64,000 nt of DNA from Isoetes taiwanensis (GCA_021234155.1 JAJEKV010000141.1:130039-194038), one strand, 5' to 3'. Numbered from the stretch's first letter, positions 50,150 to 62,048 are shown. Notes: generated by a model not told the origin, from the sequence alone. Numbers and translations are program-made.

Positions 50150-51920
50150 TATCAAGGTTGCACCAAGAAAGGGAGAGAAGGAATGCACGCCGATATCCGG
50201 AGAGTGCAAGCTCTCAAAATAGAATTGTATTTTTAGTGTTGTGTATTAATAACACCAAGTATAATATTTTAACAAGATGGTGATACTAAGAATAGTATTA
50301 GCCGCTCAACCAGCCCACTAATAATGGCCATTACTTAGTTAGGCCGATGCTCTTTCGATAAGATGCATAGTTAACACTATATAATCGAGTGATGTCCGTG
50401 CGATATATATCACGCCTAGCAACAATATGGTGATCTCGATATCATATATCTCGACATTCCTTCATGATGAGATATTTCCATCTCCATGCTCATCCTCCTC
50501 CTCCTCCTCCTAGAAATAAGATTTGAATCTTGGTCAAGATTGTCACTTAAACTGTGCTTCACCTAAAAAGCTTACAAACCAAGTTTGCATGAAGAGATCA
50601 ACCTTTTTCTCTCGCAGGATAAATAAACCTATTGATCAACGATGTATCCAAAATAGTAAGCCGATAAGAAAAATGGAGTTTGTCATCGATATCCAGAATT
50701 GTTTTGCCAAGAGGAAGATGAAAATTGTTTTCATGCATAGCCTTGATATGAACAAAAGTACCAAATATGATTACTTCATCAAGGCTTATAGATTCAATAA
50801 CCACAAATGCAGCTACTCCCACAATGCTAGGTTCAAATTCTCCATACCAACAATTTGCGCCAATGTGCATTTCCTCCTCATCGTGGTCATTTCTATTCAT
50901 GGTAGATTGAGTCTTTGAATGTCATGTCGCAAAGAGAGTGGTATGATCATCTTTTTCCCCAAAGATCTTGCCTCATCATGATCTCCTCCTTAATAGAAGT
51001 AATTGCTTTGATGGAAGCCCATATCTTTGTTTGGCATGAAGTTGTTGCATAAATAATCAATGCATTAGGTAGTGACATGAGGAAGAAAAGTAGTTGCATC
51101 GACAGAGATTCAATGCTCTTCTCCAAAAGCTTCGATTTGCTAGAAGGTGTGCTTCATGCAAGATGAATATATCAAGACTCTTGGCCTCTTTCCAATGCAT
51201 ATTAACCACTTCAACATATAAATGCTCAATCATATAGGTCTTTGATCGTGCTTCTCAATGAGAGCATGCCACAAACCATGACTATTCTCTCACTGAACTT
51301 ATCAAAGATAGAATCGCCTAAGAAGCTTAATATATGCCTTGCCTTGTCATCCAGGTGCTGCCAAGCATGCAAATCAGCAATATTCTTGGCATCCGGTGCA
51401 GGCAGGTGCAGGTTCTTGGCCACTAACTATTTCCCAAAATCCTTCATCTTTGAGAATGAAGATCATTCTGCTTTTCTATTGCTGGAAACCTGTGTCGTCG
51501 AAGATTTGAATCGCACGACCGCCAAGGAAGGCAACTTGATTATAGCTTAGATCCTTCTCCATTACCTTGAATCAATCTTAGCCCATCTAGTGCTCTGATA
51601 CTATGTCAAGGTTGCACCAAGAAAGGGAAAGAATGGGATGCACACCGATATCTGAGAGCGCAAGCTCCCAAAACAAAGATAAGATGGAATTATATTTAGT
51701 GTTGTGTATCAATACATGAAGTACAATATATAAAGAAAACGGTGATATTAAGAATAGTATTAATCGTTCAACCACCGCCTACTAATAACGACCGTTACTT
51801 AGTTAGGCCGGCGCTCAGTCTGATAAGGTGCTTAGTCAGCACCTATGTGCTGAGTGCTATCAGTGATGATACATCACATCTAACAGCAAGATATCGATCT
51901 CAATATTATATATCTTGACA
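50150..51920 (-). mobile_element. Compact LTR retrotransposon, probably non-autonomous
   Basis: Two LTRs of about 310 bp (50150-50456 and 51604-51920) flank only about 1.15 kb. The right copy is bounded by perfect inverted ends, TGTCAAG and CTTGACA. On the minus strand the primer-site remnant TATCAGAGCAC follows the 5' LTR (51590-51602) and a purine tract (ATGAAGGAA) precedes the 3' LTR (about 50457-50465). The internal region codes on the minus strand for a copia-type Gag N-terminus (RMIFILKDEGFWEIV near 51490-51440, HLDDKARHILSFLGDSIFDK near 51350-51290) and no RT. It may be an internally deleted copia or a short gag-only element. Confidence 0.75.
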
Positions 51921-52098
51921 AGAATAGTATCCCTCGATGCTTGCATGACGTAATCCTTCTTGGCAATGGAGTAACATTGTTGCAAGCATCTCTAATCTGA
52001 TGAATCTCTACTCGGGATGAATCTCTACTCCGGATGAACAGGTTTGAGTGGCGGCGTATGGGCGCACTACCCGCAAATGAACTTTAGGCAGCCCCCCC

Positions 52099-52155
52099 TT
52101 CCCTCCCTCCCTCCCTCCCTCCCCTCCCAAAGAATAAATAAATAAATAAATAAAA
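52099..52155. repeat. Two adjoining microsatellites
   Basis: CCCT repeats at 52099-52126, followed by AATA repeats at 52132-52155. Confidence 0.9.
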
Positions 52156-52800
52156 TTATATAAATACCAATAGTAAGATAAGGTAAGTGAAGATTTTGTG
52201 CTTAGAATGTAAGACAAATGCATAGAACATAACGTAAAATGGACATGCAAAAGTCAAGATGATTCTCGGGATTGGAAGTTTGGAACGTGGTGGAGAGCAC
52301 CTAGTCCCACTATCAAAATCTCACTTACCCCTTGATGCATACATAATACAAGTCTACTCTAAGCACAAAACCCAGAAATGCAAGGTAGATTCTGATTCCG
52401 ATTCTGCACATAAACACTATAATAGTATAATAGAATAAAATAGAAAACTTGACGTGTATGGGACCAAAGGCCATGGGATAGATCTAGGTAAAGCCCAAAT
52501 AAAACAAAACATGCAAAAGAAATGCAAGTAGGCCGAGTCCAGCGATTGGTGGCTGGCAAGAATAAGACCATGAAAATAGATTCTGATTCTGCATGGACCG
52601 GGTTTTAGAAGAAGAGCAGTTTTTACGTCATGGGCCAGGGTTTAGAGGAGAGGTGCCCTTTGCCAATGTGGCCGCACAAAAAAGATTCTGTGCTGTGACG
52701 AGGAGAATCGGCTCTGAGTTGGCCCTTGGGAAGTGAAGTACGTGCTCTTCCCTTTTCATCAAAGAGCAAGTCGTGTGGCACCACGTTTTGCCATCCCTTC
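52156..52800. other. Upstream region of the DUF3537 gene
   Basis: No coding motif. It probably holds the promoter of the gene starting at 52874. An AGATTCTGATTC word is present twice at 52386-52402 and 52578-52592. Confidence 0.4.
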
Positions 52801-52802
52801 TT

Positions 52803-52809
52803 TATATAT
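52803..52809 (+). promoter_or_regulatory. TATA box of the DUF3537 gene
   Basis: TATATAT inside CTTTATATATCTGCGC, 65 bases before the chosen ATG, which leaves a short 5' UTR of about 35 bases. Confidence 0.45.
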
Positions 52810-52873
52810 CTGCGCACAATGCACCTCTTCAATCGCACATATGATTCGTATGATGCAATAACTCTGCTGCACC

Positions 52874-55800
52874 ATGGGCTCCAAGAGCCAGGATCACCTC
52901 GTGCTCCCCATTTGCTCCATTCCTTCGGTGGATCGATCCCTGCGCTCGCCCTTGATCAAGCAGAATGGTGGCTGTAATAGCCCTTCAAGATTTATGCCTC
53001 CCAAACTTCGTGTCGATTTGGAAGATCCTGACTCCATCACCAGGTTTGTCAATTTTATTTTTATTTTTATTTTTTAAATCTCCAAACGTTTCTTGCTTTG
53101 GCTGGACTGTTGCAGCAGTCTACTAAGTTACATCTGCATTTTGGCAAAAGAAAATGCAAAAAACAGCCGCAGTTTAGTTCATTAGTTTCTGATTCATGTA
53201 TCTAAGTACGAAATTACATCTGGCTATACAGTTGACAAAAGAAAATACAAATAAATGCTGCAGCTTGGTTTATTAGCTTCTGATTCATGTATCTATGTAG
53301 CTGTCACTGTTATCTACAAAGACACTCTTATTCAGAAATCAAATTGAACTGGCATGATCTCGTAGAATACTGCTCACTCTAACAAATGTACCATCTTTGT
53401 TGCTAATATCTCTAGGGGAGTTCTGACGCCCATTAATTCTCATTCTTATTGCTATCCCCCAGGGGACCTGATGTTTAATCTTTAGCTATTGCAGTCCTTA
53501 TCTGTTTGTTTTGGTTTCACCAAGCTGGTGCAATGCCACATAACTCACGAGAGAAAATGCTTCGTTCTTTCTCCTCTTCATTATGGGCTTAGATACCTTT
53601 AGAACAAAGACTCCAAGTCATTATTTCAAACCTTCTAGAAGCTGCTGTTCTAAACAAAGGCAGAAAGCAATATAACTTAATTGGACCATTTATGAAGGAT
53701 CTTTCCTTTGCAATCTAAAACCAAAGGGATTTTCCTGGGTCTTGCTCCTGCTGCTGTTGTTATTGTTGGACCATTGATTATTTTGCACTGCATGTACTAC
53801 GTGAAGTTAGTGATAGCCCGACAAAACCTAATGGAAATCGGTTCTAGGAATATTGGAAAGAAATTCTAGAGTTATATTATTTGGAAGTTATCTTGCATGG
53901 TACAGCTCACTTATCAATGCTCTTCGAAGTTATTCGTTGCTATCCTGCCTTCAAAGAATTAACCTTTCTTCCCCTTCTTACAGGGATGCCATCTCTCCTA
54001 ATACTATGTTACGTGTACAAAGCTTTTCGAATACAATTACACTTCCAGCTGGATCATACACACTCTTGCTGGGGCTTTATATCATGGATAGTTGGAATAG
54101 CATTGATTATTGTTGTACCAATTTTAGAGTGATATATGTTCAATCAGAAGATGATGACAAATTGCAAAAATCACGCATTATTCTTTTCCCAGTAGATAAG
54201 CATAGACTTTTTTGCTGTTGCCACAGTTTTAAAGGTATGAGCTTAGGCCAAAATTAAGATTAAGGCTAATTTACTGTGGTCCATGCTGCAGATCACAAGA
54301 TATACTCTCCATGTAGTTGTCAAGCCCATCTGCTCATCTCCCAACATTTTGTTTCTTGTTAAAATGTATTATGTATCTTTAGTAAAACATTATTAAATTG
54401 TGTAAGAAAAAGGATACCATAGGAAGTGCCTAGTATATACCTGCTTGGTAAGGGATCAAGGCCATGGGATCAGAATGCAATTGCTACAAGAAAATCAGAA
54501 TGCTTAATGCCGTCATACATCATTTTATATTAACTTCAACGTGATGATGTAATTTATCAGATACTGCTAACAGCAGCAGAAATGTGTGTCCTTCCTCAGA
54601 CCTGATAGAACTCCTTACCTTGTTGAGGGCTTGTAACTTCTCTGCAATGCTGCTATCCTGTTTCTAATCTTGATCTTCATCTTGATATTGCTGCAAACCA
54701 TTTGAATTGATTGTGGAAGCCAGAAAGTAGTGACATATTTTGGTTTAAGTCCAAGGAATCGTTACTGGACTGCATGAAGTTTGAGTTAGATGTGCAAGCA
54801 TCAAATGCTTTTCTTTGGGTGCCCAGCTACAGGTATATCTTTCTACAATCCAATTGAGTGGCCATCAAGTATGAATTCTTCTGGGTTGATCATCTTGCTA
54901 GGCATGCTAAGAAAAGGTCTTATCAGATATTTAGAAAATGGTATCAAGCTTCTTTCTGATTGAGGATGCTATGGCCATTATTTCCATTTTCTGAGCAGTC
55001 TACTTCATTTCCTGGGCATTCTAGCACTCAGCAGTCTTTTATCTCTTGGCACTTGCCTTGCCATACAAATCTTGTCACATGTAGTTAAGATACAAAAAGA
55101 AATCTAGTTGTATTAAATTTGCACAAAATTCCTATTTTACTGTGTTGCATCGTATTGAGCTTGGAACTAATGCCAAGTTTTTAAAAAGGGTTGAATGGTA
55201 CATTATCTGAGCTACGTCAATTTGTTGCTGCAGTTAATGTTCCAACCTTTGACTGTTCTTGTTGAGGCTGCAAATTCAGCTGTTGCCTTTTTATTCCTAT
55301 ATCAAGGAATTCGAAAGCATGGAATTGTGGGTATGCTGTCTCTCGATACTGCAGCAAAGGAAGGAGATGAAGTGCGTAGAAAATATCACTTAGCTCTTGA
55401 GGTAAAGATTGGAAGTTGTTAATATTGTTGGCCAATTTTTATGTTTTGATGATTCAGCTTGCCATGCTTTTGCAGTCAAGCTCTATGCTTTTGGCAGCTG
55501 TATTTTTCCCAGCTTTTATGGTCTTCTTAATGCAGAAGATATGGCTGTTTGCAACTATCAATCTAAAGGCACTGCCATTTCATTTACGTAGCAGGTATGA
55601 AGATCTAGCCATCATATGTGTAGGAACTACATTATCATGGGTATTCCAGACTACCACATACCTCTACACATGCGTGTTGTTTCGAGAAGTGTGTACGCTG
55701 CAGGTAAGTTGCAAGGAAAATATTTCTATTCTGGCATCATAAGTTTACATGTACAATGTGATGGAAACAGGTTTTGAAGATGAACGAATTTCTCAATTTA

Positions 55801-56610
55801 TTGGAGCAAAGATTAGATCCAGAATATTATTTTCAACAATATAAAAAAAAATAATAGGGATCTACATGACACAAGCAGGCATTTCAGAAGCTTCCTGGCC
55901 ATTACTGGAGCCATATTCATATTTGGAGCATTTGCATCAGTCTATGGAATAATTCAATCATACGCCACACAGGCGCCAGCATCCCTCATGGCAGGGGATC
56001 TCCTTGTACGTTATACTGCTTCTATATTTTGTATATTCTTAATGAACAATAAGATGATTGTTTGCTTGTTTTCTGAAAAATTGTATTGTTGATCAAATTA
56101 GATTATGCTTCAGATGTTACCTTACTCCACATATACATGGATTGGTATTACAAATTGAATGCAGGTGGTGAACATTGTAAACCTGACTGGAACTGGACTC
56201 TGTGTGTAAGGTGTGCTTCCAAGATAGCTGCTTTGCATGTAAAACCGTCAAAGGAGGCTAGTAAGATGCATGCAGAACAGACTTATGAAGCATTCACTCA
56301 GCAACCCATAAGGTCATCAGTTGAAAGTGATAATTTAAAAACTCTTGCAAAGCTGGATATCCATTGGCAGAAGCACGATAGTTACTTGAGACGTTCTGCA
56401 CTTGGTAAGAAACCATATATAATAATAAGTTTATGTTTTAGGAGGCATTAGTTTGACAAGAAAATTGTGTTGCAGTGACGTTCCTTGCAAACAGCTCCAT
56501 TGGCATCTCCGTGATATGGATTTATTCTGGATAGATATCTTGTGTTCAGTACCATTGGGATTTTGTCAGCAGCACTTTGGTTCTTTCTTGGAAGATCACT
56601 TCAATCTTGA
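52874..56610 (+). CDS. DUF3537 (plant gustatory-receptor-like) membrane protein
   Basis: Multi-pass membrane protein of the DUF3537 family, related in fold to insect odorant and gustatory receptors; in plants the role is poorly known. Exons: 52874-53043, 53698 to about 53815 (uncertain), about 54719-54832, 55212-55401, 55458-55703, 55771-56005, 56165-56404, 56476-56610; phases agree from exon 3 on. Visible: an unstructured N-terminus; a membrane segment GIFLGLAPAAVVIVGPLII; IRKHGIVGMLSLD and KEGDEVRRKYHLALE; segments LLAAVFFPAFMVFLM, TTLSWVFQTTTYLYTCVLF and AIFIFGAFASVYGI; GDLLVVNIVNLTGTGLCV; and the C-terminal signature RRSALVTFLANS then YGFILDR, ending GRSLQS. About 480 residues, normal for the family. 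Three frame breaks: nine A at 55843-55851 where eight keep the frame, the TGTGTGT run at 56201-56207, and an extra A near 56514. The gene is either a recent pseudogene or carries sequence errors. Confidence 0.75.
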
Positions 56611-57307
56611 ATGTTTGCACGCTAGTACTAAAAAACATTGGAAATACGTTTGTACTTATCTATATATAAAACCATCGAATTTCTCTTGTTTCTAATGTTG
56701 CATCTCTAAATGGATGGAAAGACATGGAGCATGCTTTTTAATTGATGTTACAGTGTTGCTCTCACCTCTCAATACTATAGTCCCAATGATGAAGAGAATA
56801 TAGGGCAAATCTAAACCAAGTTTAATAGGTAGTGTGTGTGTGTGCAGTGCGTGCGCGTGTGGGTGGGTGCTCAATCAACCTTTACAAACTTTATGTACAT
56901 GCCCATAGAAAGAGAGGAGTGGTATGATGCATGCACATCACATAGGCATATGGACCGCTCGTTATTTGCAAACCCGATTCCTTGGCCTCGATCCGATTCC
57001 TTGGCCTCGACCTCTCCTTTGGTTGAAGCCGAGGCCGGGGTTTGGAGAGATGACGTATAGCGGAGGAGCACCTGTTCTTCAAGCTCATCTTCATGATGTT
57101 TTGTTGGCTCCTGCATAAGCTCTAGTTGTTTCTTCCTATATCACCACTTGGAATTTGTCCAAAAGGAGCTACGCCATATGTTCATGAATGCATGTAGATT
57201 TAAGAGCCAACAACACACCTTTAGTTAGAAAATTTTCTTTTCGCCTAGCTATGGTGGATTCCAAATACCGGGACAAACCCAAACACGATGTTGCAATGAC
57301 ATGTATT
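56611..57307. other. 3' flank with microsatellite and short duplication
   Basis: Probable 3' UTR of the DUF3537 gene, then a TG/CG-rich microsatellite (56831-56870) and a duplicated CCGATTCCTTGGCCTCGA at 56978-57011. No gene recognised. Confidence 0.5.
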
Positions 57308-57316
57308 TAGTATTTA

Positions 57317-58266
57317 GGGAAAATTGTAAAAATGCCCTTGTATTTTCTTATAATTATTGAAATGCTCCTGTATTTTCATTATTTATCAAAATACCCCCGT
57401 AGCTAACCATTTCCCTCAGCAACCCCTCCCCCATAGCGAACCCCGTTCCTTATACCGGCCGTTTCTTACTTACGCACAAATTAATTACTTCTTCTCTTTC
57501 AGTGTGCTCTGTTACACCATAAGCTTCAACAGAGTAGCAAATTGTAGCAACGGCGTTACATATAGTTCAAAGGCCGCTATCTCGGGATCTGACCGGGCTA
57601 TGGAGGACCAATAACCTCCGAAGGCCACCTGTGTACTCCATTTCTGCCCATTTATTCCATCGGCCGGAGATTTTTCTTTTGCATAGCCATTCCGATCTTC
57701 AAAAATATGAAGCAAATTCGGGACATGGCAAATAGGGCACTCGTCAGCTATATCCGGGAAGCTCTTTTGTTGGTGTTGCATGCATTATCTTTTGGTCCAA
57801 GTCTGTTCATACTCACCTACGATGCTTACCTTGTTAATCGTGGATCTTCTTCAAACTCTCCCATGGCTTCAACCGGACGCGGAGCGCCGACACGCTTTTC
57901 TCGCCATCGGGCGCTTTAGCTAACACTTCCGTCGTAACACATACTTTCCTTCTAAATATACCATACACCTCCTTCGTTTCTTTGATAGCAATGGCAATTA
58001 TTCCCGGTTCGCATTGCAACAGAGTACAACTCAAGCATTCGAGATTTAAGCAACCCATATCGATTATAGAATGAGATCGATTATAGAATAAGAACAACGA
58101 AGAACCGTGCAAATTTGACAATTAAAACAAGTTTGCTACAGGAACGTGTTCACATGTGGGTTGGCACAGGAACGTGTTCGCCATGTGGGTATTTTGACAA
58201 ATAATGAAAATATTTGGGCATTTCAATAATTATAAGAAAATACAAGGGCATTTTTACAATTTTCCC
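57317..58266. mobile_element. Mutator-like non-autonomous element with 80 bp TIRs
   Basis: Terminal inverted repeats at 57317-57396 and 58187-58266 begin GGGAAAATTGTAAAAATGCC and are nearly identical over 80 bases. They are flanked by a perfect 9 bp target duplication TAGTATTTA (57308-57316 and 58267-58275), the size typical of Mutator-like elements. The 790 bp interior is GC-richer, has minus-strand open frames (for example DECPICHVPNLLHIFEDRNG) that I do not recognise, and encodes no transposase. A gene-carrying Pack-MULE is possible. A 30 bp unit (GGCACAGGAACGTGTTC type) is doubled at 58137-58187. Confidence 0.9.
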
Positions 58267-58275
58267 TAGTATTTA

Positions 58276-59740
58276 TTTATGTATCACTTTGATAATCGAA
58301 AGGCCTAACCTTCAATCTTGATTTCAAAGTTCAGGTTACTCTGGTTTAGGTTTAACAAAAGAAAGCCCAAAAGAAAGCCCAACATAGTATTAAACTCCTG
58401 AACTATTCGGGTTTGTTTGGCTCTACTTTTGAACCGAAGAAAGGTATTTGCATAATATGCATAACCTAGTCTTGATATCTATTCCCTTTTTCCTTTAAAA
58501 ATCAAGTGGGCCCCTTCTTTAACACCATCTATCATCAAGGTAAGCACCATGAGAAGAATAGATGCCTTCTATAAAGATTGAGATAGAACTATTTCGGGGA
58601 CGTACTTGTACACGTGTCTCATCTGGGCTTTCCACTCTGCACTTATCTTCATATCAACCTTTCTTAGAGCACTATGCATTGCATTTGACCATCTCCTATA
58701 AGAAGAGAATTGGCTTGGAAGATGGTCAAGTAATTCTGCAAAGGTTCCTCCATTCATGAATAGCAAGACCACCATTGGTCCTCGTGGCTCATCTCCACAA
58801 AAAGACCCACAGAGGCAAGTCCAAGGGTGTGGCCAGTCTTCGGACTTGGGCTCTTGAAACGCATATACTGATACCAACAACCATGATGCGGTTCTATCTT
58901 GGCCTTTCCACACGGTGCTAGTATAATAGTCATCCGCAGATTAAAGTACAAGGTTCCCAAGATCCGGATTTGGTATATCCGCGGTCTTGTTTACTACCAA
59001 TGCACTTTACAACGTTTACAACATCCACAGGAATGCTATCAATAAATACAACACATTTATCATGAGCATGCAATGATAATCTAGCCCCTGCACCAATAGA
59101 GCTCCCACCATGGATAAGACTATCCAACTCTTTGACCTATTCATCTTTGAGACTGCTACTGGCCATCTTGTGATCTTTGCGTCGGACCTTTGGACTTCGC
59201 CATGAATTAGCCCATCGTCCCACGTATACCTCAGCGTGGGGGCTCATAAGTGGCACTTTATACTTAAGTAGCGTCCTCAATTCTGGCTCAAGATTGCAAA
59301 CCCAAGACTTCAAGTTCTTTCCCATCATATCTTGCAACTTAGACTCATGCTCTGGCCACCTCCCACATAATTCAGACTGACATTCTTTCTCAACTGACGC
59401 TACAAAATGAGTTAATTGGCCATCGGGTTTGCATATGCCTATCCAGCCTGGGCTCATGGTACATATTTGATTGATGAGTATGTGCCTAACTTCAGTAAGC
59501 ATCTCTGTCCTTACTAGGCCATTTCTATGCCTACAAACAAAACAAAATAATGAATACAAAAACTAAGCATGCACAAAGTAAATGCAACATGATACGATAA
59601 TATCAAACATGTATGCGGACCATAATCATTACTTATAACACGCCCTATGGCGACTAATACCTTATCGGTTTTATATTATTTCATATAATCAAAATTGTAA
59701 AGGGCGCGACGTCAATGCGCGCCATCCCCCTCCCTGAACT
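58276..59740 (-). other. Possible decayed minus-strand gene, unknown
   Basis: Two long minus-strand frames, 59559-59137 (140 codons, with GLVRTEMLTEVRHILINQI and LEPELRTLLKYKVPLMSPHA) and 58913-58569 (114 codons, with LLDHLPSQFSSYRRWSN), are linked by a shorter open block in another frame (about 59127-58930: GARLSLHAHDKCVVFIDS). They may be exons of one gene or transposon protein. No family is recognised, and no clear splice sites join them. Confidence 0.3.
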
Positions 59741-59755
59741 AAATAGGTTAGATCA

Positions 59756-60236
59756 GGGTATATTCAGACCTGCGGTTAAGTTAAGTTAAATTATAATTTT
59801 TAACAGAATTTACATTCGCACTACTAGTTAAGTTAGCAGATAGTTAAGAAATTTAGTTAACTTTTTCAACCAAAAACACTAACTAAACTTGTCTTCGCAC
59901 CTTGTTCGGTTCAGTTAGCAAAATTAAGTAAAAGTTAAACTAAATTAGAAATTAGCACTAAAAGTTAAATGACCCCATAGAGGTTACTTTAAGTTTACTT
60001 AGTTGTGCTTATAATTTTTTATGCCCTTGGCTAACTTAACTAGACATGTTCGAAATAATTTAGTTAACTAGTTAAGTTTTTTTTTAACCAAAGTTTTTAG
60101 TGCAAAATGGTATTATATTAAGTTAGCCTAACCTATTTTTTTAACTAGCTTTGGTGTGAAGACAATCATCCAGTTAGTGTTAACTTAACTTAATGATAAA
60201 AATAACTAAACTTAACCATGGGTGCTAATAGACCCT
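59756..60236. mobile_element. Foldback/MITE-like repeat rich in GTTAAGTTA
   Basis: The ends are imperfect inverted repeats: AGGGTATATTCAGACC...GGTTAAGTT on the left and, reversed, AGGGTCTATTAGCACC...GGTTAAGTT on the right. The interior is full of AGTTAAGTTAG words in both orientations. The flanks GGTTAGAT and AGTCGGAT agree at 5 of 8 positions, so an 8 bp (hAT-type) duplication is only suggestive. Confidence 0.5.
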
Positions 60237-60329
60237 TAGTCGGATCAAAAGCTAGATTTGGCTAGATAATAGAGGAGGCTTTGGACTGATGGAATAGGCT
60301 GGATCGGCTGGATTAGGCTAGAGTATGAT

Positions 60330-60900
60330 TAGGACCCGAACACCTGGTCCTCTCCACTCATGGTGGAGCCGACCATGCCCTTTCCTTAGCCATCTCTACC
60401 TAAAAATAATAAGAAATGTGAGACTAGGGCCCGAACATCTGGTCCCCTCCACTTATGGCGGAGTCGACCATGTCCTTGCCCTAGCTACCTCTACTTAAAA
60501 CTGACAATAAATGTGAACTAAGGTCCGAACACCTGATCCTCCCCACTCGTGGTGGAGCCGACCATGTCCTTGCCGTAGCCACCTCTACCTAAGAATTAGA
60601 AGAAAAGTGGACTTGGACACGGACACCTGGTCCTCTCCGCTCGAGGTGGAACCGACCGTGCCCTTGAACAAGCCACTACAATTTTATTTTAAACCTAAAA
60701 AATAACAAGTGGAACTGGAAGTGGACTTGAATCCAGGTACGTGGCCCTCTCCACTCTAGGTGGAGCCGACCGTGCCCTTGAATAAGCCACTCCTTAACGT
60801 AGGAAAAATATATGATTGTAGTGAAAGTGGACTTCGAAGCCGGGTACATGGTCCTCTCCACTCTAGGTGGAGCCGACTCCATGCCCTTGAACAAGCCACT
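60330..60900 (+). repeat. Six tandem units with a conserved palindrome
   Basis: Units of about 94-114 bp, each with CCTGGTCCTCTCCACTC followed by GGTGGAGCCGACC and CCTTG. The 17-base palindrome CTCCACTCNNGGTGGAG lies at 60352, 60447, 60541, 60635, 60749 and 60856 (starts). Spacing is 95, 94, 94, 114 and 107. Sequence between the cores varies more than the cores. Confidence 0.85.
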
Positions 60901-61039
60901 CCATCAATTTTTAACCTACTTAAAACTACAAAAATAAAATGCAAGTGTGATGAACTTACCAAAAGAAATGTGTACACAAGATCCCCGCTTGGGTCCAAAT
61001 CGTAATAGAAAGCTACAAACAAAAGTAACAAAGCTGCTA

Positions 61040-61444
61040 GAAGAATAAGAACAAATAAGAAAAAGATCAAGAAGAAAGAAAAAAGAGAGAGGAAGAAATA
61101 GAAACAAGAGAAAGACATCGCGTCGAAAGTGTGCCGCTTTCATGTTTGGCACCCCCGAGAAGAAGAAAGACTCACAGGAAGAAAGAAGAAAGGGTGGATC
61201 GTTTTCTTGATTACTTCCTCTTGTCACGAGCTTTTCCCGGAGAGAGAAGAAATAAAAAGAATAGAAGGGAAGAAATAATGATAGAATAGAGAAGAAATAA
61301 GAGAAGAAAGAAGAAAGAATGAAGCAAAAAAAAAAGAAATAAGAGAAGGAAATAGAATGGAAGGAAGAAATAAGGGAAGGGAAATAAAAGGATCGAAGGG
61401 AAAGTGAGAAAGAAATGAAAAGAATGAAGAAAAAAAAAAAAAGG
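61040..61444 (+). repeat. Two purine-rich tracts
   Basis: 61040-61117 and 61240-61444 are mostly A and G on the plus strand (GAAGAAATAAGAGAAGGAAA type). They are separated by about 120 bases of mixed sequence. Minus-strand Phe/Leu-rich frames here are composition artefacts. Confidence 0.75.
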
Positions 61445-61477
61445 TGCCACGATTAAAAGAAAGGTGGACAAATGTAA

Positions 61478-61879
61478 GGGCTTTTCACACGACTAATGTG
61501 TCTTATGTTTTAAGCCATACTATTGGTCCATGTCAACATTTAAGAAGAATTGGTTTTCACACCTGAGCCATATAAGACATGTCTTTGTTAGGTTCTGTAA
61601 GTTCGGATAGGTTCCAAGAATGGCAATAGAGTCTTATTTAATACCGAGGGACTTCCCCTCGCCATAAAATAAGACACCACTTATTATATTCTATCTTATT
61701 CTATTGACCTAATATATTCAAAATGGTATTTGTTAGTGTCTCATTTACATAGGACACCTCGTAGTGTGAAAAACAACTTATATTTGTGTGTGTCTTTTTT
61801 TTTGCTTTGGAGTCACAAATGAGATGTCTTATATGAAATGGGACAACTGTATATTATAAGTCATCGTATGAAAAGGCCC
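61478..61879. mobile_element. Tourist-like (PIF/Harbinger) MITE
   Basis: 402 bp with inverted ends GGGCTTTTCACACGACT on the left and, reversed, GGGCCTTTTCATACGATG on the right, flanked by TAA on both sides (61475-61477 and 61880-61882). The TAA/TTA target and GGGCC-type end are characteristic of Tourist MITEs. No coding capacity. Confidence 0.7.
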
Positions 61880-62048
61880 TAACTTCATACACTCTATAAA
61901 AAGGCCCTAACTTCATACACTCGTCCAACCCTGGCCGTTGATCCATGAAATATTCTATGGCATAAACTCTATGAAAAGGCCCTAACTTCATATACACTCG
62001 TCCAACCCCTCGGCCGTTGATCCATGAAATATTCTATGGCATAAATTG
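61871..62048 (+). repeat. Tandem duplication next to the MITE
   Basis: The segment AAAAGGCCCTAACTTCATAC through TCCATGAAATATTCTATGGC is repeated head to tail at about 61894-61966 and 61974-62042, with a short extra copy of its first part at 61871-61893. The MITE's right end overlaps the repeat start. Confidence 0.75.

Noticed and set aside
53853-54257. Separate gene of 134 codons
   Set aside because: Lies in the intron region of the DUF3537 gene, matches no family, and overlaps another equally long frame.
60330-60900. CRISPR-like array
   Set aside because: The sequence is eukaryotic, units are about 94-114 bp with homologous linkers, and there are no unique spacers or cas genes.
61211-61471. 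Minus-strand Phe/Leu-rich ORF resembling a membrane protein
   Set aside because: Low-complexity translation of a purine-rich tract.
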